From NCBI RefSeq assembly GCF_964355755.1, contig NC_092674.1, forward strand, positions 6,453,001 through 6,517,000: 64,000 nt of DNA. Direction: 5' to 3'. The DNA comes from Antedon mediterranea. Its lineage: Eukaryota > Echinodermata > Crinoidea > Comatulida > Antedonidae. Below are positions 47,249-58,100 of the stretch, in pieces; the stretch's first letter is position 1, and each line of letters opens with the position of its first letter. The position numbers and the translations under genes are program-made. The notes under the pieces were generated by a model. The model made no database searches and had not been told where the DNA came from. It was given only the letters and a program-made list of their open reading frames with translations.

Positions 47249-49975
47249 ATGGACCCGACAACTGATCAGTTATTTCTGCTGAACAACATCAAGTCAGTAG
47301 ACGGAAAGACCATAGCTCCCTCAGAAATTACGCTCGACACAACAACCAACGCTTATCCGTTATTCAAAAACAAACAGGGTAAATTGATTGCCGCTGGTGG
47401 ATTCCTCAACAAAGGCCGAATTGTAACATTTGCACACGAAGCCATTGTGAACTATGGGAAGGATAGCACCGAAAATAACGCGGCGTCACTCACAAAGAAT
47501 GCCGTCAAATGGTTGGGTCGGAACGCGACTCGCGTAGGAATGCTGGTGTCACGCTATAACGGACTGAGAACCAATCTAACGACAGCTGGAATGACTGTTA
47601 GTGATGTCACCCCTGCGCAGCTATCAACAGTAGATGTTGTATTCACAGACACGTACACAAACTTTGACGACACTAAGATGTCACAAATACGTGCATTTAT
47701 TTCCGGGGGAGGTGGCTTACTTTACGGAGGTCACAACTGGTATTACAAACATGCCTGGGTAAATAACATTCTCCAGGGGACTGGTATTACCATAACACAG
47801 GTTCAAGTAGATGGATACCAGGTCTTTGCTCCTGTTCCTCCAGTGGTGTCTGCGTCGGTACCACACCTTATTAAAGGTGTATCCAAGATAACTCTTGATG
47901 GCCTAACTCCCGGAACGTTGAGTCTGTTTGATACCAACGCTTTCAGTTTCATCGACAGAGACCGGAATGTAATTGCGGCTGGTGCACATTTTGAGCTTGG
48001 TCGGATGGTACATTTTGGGCACGAAGCCGTTGTTAACATTCGGAGCACCACTGACAACTCACTGCTTCTGGTTAAGAATACAATTAGTTGGTTAACAAGA
48101 ACAAAGTCAAAAGCATCCGTCGGATTCCTTGTCACATCAAACGGATTGAAGACAACTTTAACCGAGCTTGGGCACACCGTCACAAATATAAATATTGGCG
48201 ATGACTTCAGCGGGTACGATCTCCTCGTTACGACAACTTACAAGTCTTATACAAAAGATCAGTTACAGAAAATAGAAAAGTTTGTTGGCAATGGCGGATC
48301 ACTTCTTACTGGTGGTCATAACTGGAGTGGAGCTAAAGCATATGTTGACATTTTGATGCCGGGTGGAATCTACCTCACCAATGACTACACTGGTGGTGCG
48401 GGTCTCACAGTTACCAGTAGAACGATAGAATCTCAAAATATGTTAAATGCGTACAACTGCATCAACGCACTCACTGCACATGTAAAAAAAGAACATGTTC
48501 TTACGATAAATGACCAACGAGATGTCATGGTAACAGTTCGGTATGGAACCAACGAACTTCCATCAACAATTGACAAGTTTTGGACAGCTTGTAAAGACTT
48601 CCTTAAGCTACACCAATCGGTTTCAATTACTTCGTTAGATACCAATGCTTCTCCCGTAGAAGCATCGTACGTTTACATCTTTAACGCTGTTGTCGAAAAT
48701 GAAGACGTTAACTCCATGAAACAATACCCTGAAGCTAAAGACTTTCCCGGTGCAGTTCCTTCAACACTAAGCCGAACAAGCAAAACCATCAATATTGATG
48801 CTACATTTACCGGTCTACCTAACTACTTTCCATCCCATTCAAACGCGGTGTGGCGCAGCACTGCTCTTTACGCGGGCCCTTCGGAACCAATCACGGTAAC
48901 CGTTTCCACATCAGCTGTAAATAAAGGCATTCGTGTGCTGATTGGCTGCCACGTCGATAACCTTACTAAAAAAGATACACTACATCGTTACCCACGAATA
49001 TCGAGATCTTTCGAAATTGTTTCCACTACAACAAAAGCCGGAAACGTATTTGGAGGGCTAATTTACATCACTGTTCCTTCCGGTTCAACATTGGGAACAA
49101 TTCAAGTGTCCATACAAAATGCTTATGCCGCTCCGGAGTTCATCCTCGGCACCACGAATGAGAGTCAATGGAAGACATCACTTTCTGCCAATCCTGTTCC
49201 ATTCTGCGAGATGGCAAGTAAAAGTATGATTCTGACAGTACAGACATCTGAAGTAGCGAGTAGAGTAAAAAATCCAACGGATTTAATGCAGATATATCGA
49301 TCCTGTGTAGATGTGATAAACGAGTTATCGGCCTTGGACCCGAACAATCGTGCTCGTGGAGAACGCTTTGTTCTTGATAAGCAGATAAGTGCTGGTTATA
49401 TGCACGCAGGCTACCCAATAATGGGACCAATAAGCGCTTCCACTTTCATGCTCGATAACGACAAAATACGCGAAGACGGAAACATTTGGGGACCTGTCCA
49501 TGAAATCGGTCACCAATACCAGACAAAAGGTTGGACACCATCGGGAGGCGGTGAAGCAACTACTAACATCTTTTCCGTGTACGCTTCAGAAAAGGTTCTG
49601 AAAATCCCACGCGAAAGGGCACATAGTGCTTTAACGGCGGCTAATCGACAGAAGAGGATTGACGATTTCATAAAAAATGGCCGAAAGTACTCTGATTGGA
49701 CTGTGTGGACCTGTTTAGAGACGTACCTACAGCTGCAGGAGGCCTTTGGCTGGGACTTCTATATCAAGATATTGGGTGAATACAACAAGACTATGACAAA
49801 CCGACCATCATCAAACCAACAAATGCTTGACGAATGGCTAAAACGGTCATCTAGAATTGCGAACTACAACTTGGCCCCGTTCTACCAAGGATGGGGTTGG
49901 TCTATAAGCCAAGATGCAATCAACAGTGTTGCAAATCTTCCACAGTGGACGAAGAATCCGATGACGATCACCTAG
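47249..49975 (+). CDS. TRPM8 channel-associated factor (TCAF)-like protein with M60-type metalloprotease domain
   Basis: One coding exon of 908 residues, close to the roughly 920 of vertebrate TCAFs. A TTTCACCTGCAG acceptor lies eight bases before the ATG, so a 5' untranslated exon is likely upstream; the in-frame ATG at 47216 would then be intronic. The N-terminal half has two related amidotransferase-like blocks, marked by GGGGLLYGGHNW and GNGGSLLTGGHNW. The C-terminal half is an M60/enhancin-like domain with HEIGH at 751-755 and E769 in GGGEATTN, a gluzincin HExxH-x13-E arrangement that looks catalytically intact. Vertebrate TCAFs bind and regulate TRPM8 channels; whether that applies here is unknown. 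Protease activity on glycoproteins is possible, since M60 relatives include mucin-binding enzymes. Confidence 0.9.
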   Translation: MDPTTDQLFLLNNIKSVDGKTIAPSEITLDTTTNAYPLFKNKQGKLIAAGGFLNKGRIVTFAHEAIVNYGKDSTENNAASLTKNAVKWLGRNATRVGMLVSRYNGLRTNLTTAGMTVSDVTPAQLSTVDVVFTDTYTNFDDTKMSQIRAFISGGGGLLYGGHNWYYKHAWVNNILQGTGITITQVQVDGYQVFAPVPPVVSASVPHLIKGVSKITLDGLTPGTLSLFDTNAFSFIDRDRNVIAAGAHFELGRMVHFGHEAVVNIRSTTDNSLLLVKNTISWLTRTKSKASVGFLVTSNGLKTTLTELGHTVTNINIGDDFSGYDLLVTTTYKSYTKDQLQKIEKFVGNGGSLLTGGHNWSGAKAYVDILMPGGIYLTNDYTGGAGLTVTSRTIESQNMLNAYNCINALTAHVKKEHVLTINDQRDVMVTVRYGTNELPSTIDKFWTACKDFLKLHQSVSITSLDTNASPVEASYVYIFNAVVENEDVNSMKQYPEAKDFPGAVPSTLSRTSKTINIDATFTGLPNYFPSHSNAVWRSTALYAGPSEPITVTVSTSAVNKGIRVLIGCHVDNLTKKDTLHRYPRISRSFEIVSTTTKAGNVFGGLIYITVPSGSTLGTIQVSIQNAYAAPEFILGTTNESQWKTSLSANPVPFCEMASKSMILTVQTSEVASRVKNPTDLMQIYRSCVDVINELSALDPNNRARGERFVLDKQISAGYMHAGYPIMGPISASTFMLDNDKIREDGNIWGPVHEIGHQYQTKGWTPSGGGEATTNIFSVYASEKVLKIPRERAHSALTAANRQKRIDDFIKNGRKYSDWTVWTCLETYLQLQEAFGWDFYIKILGEYNKTMTNRPSSNQQMLDEWLKRSSRIANYNLAPFYQGWGWSISQDAINSVANLPQWTKNPMTIT

Positions 49976-50394
49976 AGGAGACAGAGATAATCGGCGAATC
50001 TTTATCTAAAGATGATACACACATTGTCTAACCATTTAATTCAAATGAAATAATTGTATACCTTTTAATTATGGGATTTAAACAAGTAGTAGTAGTAGTT
50101 AAGAATAATACACTTACTAAATATAGTTCAATGTCTATATTACTAAAAATAGGATTCGATGTCTATATTACTAAATATATAATCCAATTTTTATTAAAAC
50201 ATATAATTCGTTTTTCATGTTACTAAAACATTTATGTTCATGTTACTGAAAATAGAATTCAAAATCTATGAAAAAAAAGTAGGCCTATTGAAGGTATCAG
50301 ATAAATTGGAACTATTGTATGTAATGTAAGAATTTAAACTACTAATGCCAGGAAACGGAATTAGGCATACAGTAGGCATATAGTTTAGAAATAT

Positions 50395-51090
50395 AAGGTA
50401 GATACATTAAAATTACCGTACTGATCTATAAGATCGTACAAATAATCCGATGGAATTTAAGAAAGTAGATAAAACATGATCCGATTATATGTAATAAGCA
50501 CTGAAGTAGATATAAGATACATTAATACTACTGCATGGATCTAACAAGATCGGAAACATAATCCGATATATATGTAATTAAGCACTGAATATTAAAAATA
50601 CTTCACTTATCTATAGCAAGACTGGAAACAGAATCCGATATATATATGTAATAATCAATGGAGTAGATATAAGATATATTTAAAATACCTTACTGATCTA
50701 TAGCAAGACTGGAAACAGAATCCGATATATATATGTAATAATCAATGGAGTAGATATAAGATATATTTAAAATACTTTACTGATCTATAACAAGACTGGA
50801 AACAGAATCCGATATATATATGTACCGTAATAATCACTGGAGTAGATATAAGATATATTTAAAATACTTTACTGATCTATAACAAGACTGGAAACAGAAT
50901 CCGATATATATATGCAATAATCACTGGAGTAGATATAAGATATATTTAGAATACTTTACTGATCTATAACAAGACTGGAAACAGAATCCGATATATATAT
51001 GTAATAATCACTGGAGTAGATATAAGATATATTTAAAATACTTTACTGATCTATAACAAGACTGGAAACAGAATCCGATATCTGATAAAG
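50395..51090. repeat. 87-bp satellite array
   Basis: ACTGGAAACAGAATCCGATA recurs at about 50621, 50708, 50795, 50887, 50974 and 51061. Spacing is 87 bp, except for one 92-bp unit with a CCGTA insertion. More diverged units precede from 50395. It lies 420 bp after the TCAF-like gene. Confidence 0.92.
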
Positions 51091-51335
51091 AAATAAAGAC
51101 CAATTTAGTGGATATTAGATAAAATAAAATGCTGTACTGTGTTTAAATGTTTAAAATCTTTTTCATTTTAATGCTACAGTATGCTATAAGATACATTTAG
51201 GCATTTATTACCTTCACCATAGGCTGGTGCACATTAAAGCTGTTTTCAAGGAGGAAATACACAATTTCCTTCACCATCAAATATTTGTTTACGCGTATGA
51301 ACCATACATTCTATATAACCACAATCAATATTGAC

Positions 51336-51402
51336 TTAAGTTCTGTCTACACTATCAAAGTTTGTGACAAAAAACTAGTTTGATAGTGTAGACAGAACTT
51401 AA
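51336..51402. mobile_element. Minimal TTAA-type MITE copy
   Basis: Only the two inverted ends remain (GTTCTGTCTACACTATCAAA / TTTGATAGTGTAGACAGAAC). TTAA sits exactly outside both. Confidence 0.88.
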
Positions 51403-52149
51403 TTTATAGTTTTCGACAAATATACCTAAATTGCTTACATAAAACACACAAAACCACAAAATAAACATCAATGTTTATATATAATTTATTTGAAAACGAA
51501 CATATAATTTAAAATGTATTTAAAGAAGCACTGACTTTATTGTAAAGTTGGCCAAAATGCCAATGCACTTAAATATTGCTTTTAACATTGACGCTAATAG
51601 TTACATGTTTTCAAAGAAAAACTTGGAGGAAAAATACACCAGCCTGCATTCATTCGACGTGTGTTTAATGGCTGTCATTAAACAAATTAATCATAGCGGA
51701 AATTCCAATAAAAAATATGCAGTGAAACACAGTAAAAAAATTGTTCTCTAAAATAAAAAAAAAGGTTTAGATGAAAACCACACCAGATTGAGGTCTGATT
51801 TCGTTCCAAGTTGATGCCTTTGTTGCGTTATTTAAATAAAATATGTGAATACCGTTTTAAAATTTCCTAGTCTAAAGAAAAATATTTTCCAATATCTCTG
51901 TTAATGCATGAATGAAGAAGCACATTTTCTGGAATAAAAAGTATAAATTCACGTCTGCATTTGAGCCTAACTATTCTGACCAGGTCAAACACACACCATA
52001 CAGTAACATTTGAGGGTTGTAAAAAATCTACAAACCAATCAAAACTCTTTTCAAATTGGTTTGTACAGATGAGATCAAGGAGATTGTTGATTTTGTGTGT
52101 AATCCCTAAAGAACATACAAAATAATCAAGGCACTTCCTACGATTTCTT
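51403..52149. other. Non-coding, AT-rich
   Basis: A 67-codon open frame at 51548-51751 has no splice or family support. Nothing else was seen. Confidence 0.4.
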
Positions 52150-55100
52150 TCATCTAATAATCTGACGCTTGCTTTGGATCTGGACGGCTCGTTTGTAATC
52201 TTTGATGGCTAGATCACGTTTACCGAGTTTACCTAGGACGTCACCTCGTCTCTTATGCACAATGGCGTCATCAGGCTGAAGTTTCAATGCTGAAAAAAAA
52301 AAATTCTAATTTGTTTTGTTTATATATATTTAGAAAAATTGCCAATCCATTCACTATCCTTCATAAAGGTAGCAATCCTGTTCACAGGAAAAACATATAC
52401 ACAAGATGCTCTACATAAACAAAGTCTTATTACAAATCTTTGGGAGTGGAGTTGTAAATTGTCATTAGAAAAAAGTCCTGACATGCGAGAACTTGAACTC
52501 ATACATAATGTGGGAGTGGTGGATTCAGAGGATACGGGTGAGATGGTGCCGGAGAGCATTTTATTCGGGTGCAGGTCAACTCGGCCCTAAACCATCTCGG
52601 CCCCACGTCAAGTCGGCCCCACGTCAAGTCGGCCCCAAGTCAAGTCGGCCTCAAGTCAACTCGGCCTGAAGTCAACTCGGCCTCACGTCAACTCGGCCTC
52701 AAGTCAACTCGGCCAAAAACTAATCCGTCAACTCGGCCTCTAAAAAGTATGGAACGCAAAAAGTGCTAATATAGTAGCTAAATAAAACCGAAATTTCAAT
52801 GTAAATTGTTTAAATGTTTGTTAGATCTATTTTTTAATACAAGGATGTTCCAAGAAAGAATCGAAATATTCTTAGAAAGCCTATTATTATATAGATACTA
52901 GCAATTATACCCGCCCCAGGGCGGGTTTCAAAATTAGTTTACAGCCTTCTCAGTACATAACACCCGACGCCAGTATCTATTTTAGAATGACGCTTCACCA
53001 ATACGGTCATCTTGTCAGTTTAATTAAAGATAATATTACAAAACGGGACACAAGATTCCCGATGATAGCAACAACACACACCATGACAAATTCCATGAAT
53101 CCATAATTTAATACATTAAAATCACAATCACATCCCCTCGCGATCAGATGTCTCTCCAATTCCCCAGCACTTTTTTAACTTTTTAACTTCATGACCCTTG
53201 ACATAATAAACTACGAAACAGGTTATGATTGGTCATCGTTTCCGTTCCGTTTTTATCAAGTTATGAGCGATCTGTCAGTTCCGTTGTTTTTCACCGGCCG
53301 TTCATTTTCACGGAACAGATTTGGTGTTTAAACGCTGCTATTTTTTAACGCTTTTCGATTTTCTAACAAAACGGTGCCGTTCTCCGTTCCGTGAAACGGA
53401 ACAGGTGTGAATGCCTCTTAAGTCATGAGAATATACAGTAGCCAAATAACAGTTATATACAAACGTCAGTCATCATGTGATACTTTGTTTGAAAGAACAA
53501 TACCTTAAAATTAAGAGAAATAACAACATGGACTGTCATGGAAGCAAATTTCTCTCTTCCCATGCTGTATTAATTATGAATAATTATGAAATAGAAACGA
53601 AATGAAAATAAAAATGTCATACAAAAAAACCCCGTAAGGATGTAACCTATACCCATAATGCTTATACAATTTGTATTCTTGCCTTTTTGATTTGTTATGA
53701 TTTTAATGTTATTCTATTCTTATTATATTGATGTATATATACAGTTGTAGACCATGGAGGTATAATACCTCCATGTGTAGACCGAAGTATATTGTTTAAA
53801 TATTATTCATTAAAATGTCTTCTTCGACAGTTATTCCTGTAATTACAAAATGTGAAGAAATATTTATTTATTTCAAACAATATAAATAAATACTACCTAT
53901 CAATTAAACGAAAAACGATCAGGCCCAGTGTGTTATAATTTATATTGAATTTTCCGTTTTATTTCGTCTATTATGTAGGCCCTAGTCCTAACCGTACTGT
54001 GATGTTTATCTTGCCATTATAATATTAACTACAATATTAGCACTTTTTACGTTCCATAGTTTTTAGAGGCCGAGTTGACGGATTAGTTTTTGGCCGAGTT
54101 GACGTGAGGCCGAGTTGACGTGAGGCCGAGTTGACTTGGGGCCGACTTGACTTGGGGCCGACTTGACGTGGGGCCGACTTGACTTTGGCCGAGACGGTTT
54201 AGGGCAGAGTTGGATCGAATTCTCTTATTCACCACAGCCCACACCATTGCGTGTAAAGCTCCGTCTACACTATCATCTTTGTTTGACAACAAATTTGATG
54301 TGCCCAAATATGGTAGTGATATGCCTAAATATGGTAAAGATATGGCATCATCATGTCTATATATGAGCACATCACACATTTTTGTCCAAGTTTGATAGTG
54401 TAGACAGAGCTTTAGTGTATTTGAGCACAAACCTTGGGAATAATCTTTCTCTGCTAGTTCATATTTATGCAGCATTGTGTACAAGTTGCCCCTGTTGAAG
54501 TAAACATGTGCTGAATATGGACTTAAGTTTTGCGCTTGGTAGAAGTCTTCAACGGCTCCTCTGAAGTCTCTCAGAAGTACCTAAACAAACCATAATAATG
54601 AACCAATAAAACTATGTGAAACAAAGGAACCATTCTGTACCTGTATTGATTGTATGTAAGGGTCTTATAAATAGAGGAAATATTTATACATCTGTATGAT
54701 TGAGAAAGCTGCATGATAATTGTATTTTTAGTTAAAACTACTGTGGAATATAGTAAATTACTCAACTCCCTGACACAAAGCTACCCCACAATAGTTAAAT
54801 ACAATTATCATGTTGATGTAGTAACCGATTGGGCTTGAATCTAACCCCTAGTGTTCAGTGAAAGATTGGTGGTCTAGAGGTACAGTATCAACACCAGGCT
54901 AGTGATCTGGAGGTTGTGGGTTTGAGTCCCACCCACATTTGTTAAAAGTGTTCTCAATTTACTTAGTATAAAGTACAAAATTACGTCAGAGTAGGGCAAA
55001 CATCTGACCAATATTGACAAACTGTTTGTTGTAATGGTATTGTGAGCTGTGTCAAGAATTTTTTCCTTTGTAGAAACTTTACAATGCAATAATGCAGAGT

Positions 55101-58100
55101 AAAGGCCTTGGTAACAAGTAGAGGATTTTGTGTTCTGATCATGGACCAACTGGAGAGCAGTCTTGTACTGAAGAGGTCATCCAGTATAAAGAAAATAAAT
55201 ACAATAAAACACATTCCTTGAATATTGTAAATAATGCATGTTTTCTAAACAAAAGTACATTCCTAATTGAATTATTTGATAGAGTAAAGATGCTAGTAGT
55301 AAATACAATCACCACCCTCTATCAATAGATTACCCTTGTTATAGCCCTATTTAGCATGGCTGCTTCGTCTTTTTCATTATAGTGTAATGTCTTGTTATAG
55401 TATTCCAGTGCCTAAAAATAAAAAGTTGTAATAACATAATATAGTAGGCCTAATTATTCAGTTCAAATCAAATACAGATTATTGACACTTTGTTGGATCT
55501 CAAAAGCGTCTCCTAAAGCTCTGTCTACACTACCAAACTGCTTGTGACAAAAAAGTGTGATATGTACAAATATGGTAGTGATATGATATCATCGTGTCCA
55601 TATATGGTCACATCACATTTTGTTGTCACATGCAGTTTGCTACGCTCGCGCTAAGGTCAAATTTTCGTTCGCCAAAATGGCGAAAGGTTTTGAAAAACAT
55701 TAGCCAAATTGAAAATCCTTTAGCCAAATTTAAAAAACCATAAAAATTCGCAAAAATGTTTATTAAATAAATAATGCATGTATTTGTTTGTTATTTTACT
55801 TCTTTTACATTTATATTATTATTATTTATCCCAATGAAGCTGATTTTCGTTACCGCGATTTCAAAAAGTGACGTGTCTTTGAAGTTAAAAATATACTATT
55901 TCTTATGTACCCATGAGAATAAAAATTATATGCCTGGAAAGATCTTGTTTAAGGGATTATTTTTATATATTTTTAATCTATGTTTATTAAATATTTTAAT
56001 AGAAAACACGAGTTAAAAATGAGGTACAAAAGCCGGCGAGCCGAAATCTGCGCGCTAAAAATAACTTTGGAAAACACCTACCCATTTTCGCACCCGATCG
56101 CACGAGGTCCATAATAGGTGGTGGAGTAATTTTTGTTGCATGTTATCAGGCTTTAAATACTCTTTATTTTGATATGTAAATCGGTTATTATTATTATGTA
56201 CATCCGCCTCATATGTCAATTTTAACGATAACAATTTTTTAGCCTTTCTCATTATCAAAATCTGGCTAATTTAGTAATGAATTAAAGCTAATTTATATTT
56301 CTGTTTGATAAACCACATCGTTTTATTTGACTTTGCGTGGACCTGGTGCGAAGAAGCCAACAAGACCAACCACTGAAAAAAATAATCCCTACCATAAATA
56401 TCAGTGTTTACCATTTTCCTTACGGGGGATTCAGTTCTCCGCTTATTACTAAATTACCGTCGCCTAGGTATTAGCGCGTTAATTAATGATTGGATAACCC
56501 CCGCACAGTGGACTGTTCCATTTTCTGAACTAGTATTCGCCGCACACGAGGCATGTCGAAAAATGTCGCCTCTCATCATGGAATACTTGCTTCGAAACGT
56601 CAATTTTACCGATTTATTAAATTATTTAATAAGTGGAATATTTATCAATCTATTATATAAAACAAGTACGTTAGGAAGAAATGTACCACAGAAATTTAAG
56701 AAGCTTTGAATTTGCTATGCAGCGGCCGTAACCCATTCTATGTAGGCGGCCGAAACGCGCTTTGGCCAGGGTTGCCGTTGTAGTATACGTTGTTTCTTAG
56801 CTATTCAATTTAAAGCGCAACTTTCGGTTAGAATAATCGAAAGGGAAATAAAATTAAACATGTTAACATTATACTATTGAGGTAATTACTTTGTTAAATT
56901 TAAAATTCCCCTTTTTAAATAACAGAACAGCCTCGTTTACGGAAGTATTCGTCCACATGTTTCTGTTTACATTTTCTTCTCGAAGTTCATTTTCTACATC
57001 GAAGAATAGGGACTTCCCCTTTTATTCGCTCATCATCACGTCGACGACGACCGGCCACGAACCAATCACATTAACTGTGTGTCATTAAAACGTCATCGAG
57101 GCACGCTCTGCGCATGTTTAAACAGAACTAAAAAAATGAACACGGCGATCGTGACGTCGTCACATAAAATGCTGTTGTGGTAAAAAGTGTACCCGAGTCA
57201 GAAAGTACCGAAGTGTGGCGAATTCTCGCTCCCATAAGAAGTCACGCCGACCAGGCTAGGCCTAGGCTTGGAAATGTATTTTCGCCAATTTGGCGAACGA
57301 GGCAATAATTATTTTCGCCAAATGGAGACTCCAGTCGCCATTGGCGAATTGGCGAGCGGTTAGCGCGAGCCTAGGGTTTGATAGTGTAGACAGACCTAAA
57401 TAATTAAATACCTGAGAAAACTGTCTGTTTTGAAAGAAAATGTTTGCAGAATTGAAGTAAGCGAGTGAATACGTTGGATCCTTTTTAATTGCTGCTTTAA
57501 AATCTTTCATTGCATTCACTCTATCATCCATAAAGAGGTGGACCACTCCACGATTTGTGTACAGCTCGGCTGTCCCAGCGATCTTGAGGGCAGCATTCAA
57601 GTCAAGCAGTGCTGCGAAAGTGTCCATCATTTGAAGACAGATGACAGACCGGCCTTCCAATGCTGGTTTGTAATCTGAAGTCAATCAAGGTTCAAAGGTC
57701 AATACGGGAGAGAATGGTTCTGACATTATTATAATAAAGATTAAATAGGTGGTTTGGACATGAAGAGTTTGTGTAATATAAAAGGATATTCAAGACCAGA
57801 AAAGGGGGAGATTGGAAGAGGAGATTACTAGTGAGAGAGGTCAACATACATGGCAGCCAGGTAAGGGAAAGGTGAAAGGATGTTGAAGAAGTTGCAGATA
57901 GCAGAAAGACTTGAATACCAACAAGGATATAAATTTATCTTGAGAGAGGTTGTGTTGAGGACACAAGATCCAGAGAGATAGAAACTTGCCATTTGGGTAG
58001 AGGAATGCTGTAAGATAGAGTTGCCAACATGAGGCAGACATAAAGACCAACAAGGAGATACATTTATCTTCAGAGAAATTGTGTTCAGGACACACGATCC

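Noticed and set aside
51548-51751. A 67-codon plus-strand frame
   Set aside because: No acceptor or donor, no recognisable family, AT-rich composition like its surroundings.
55774-56709. Open frames of 80 and 101 codons as a transposase
   Set aside because: No recognisable catalytic motif and no continuity between them; the host element looks non-autonomous.
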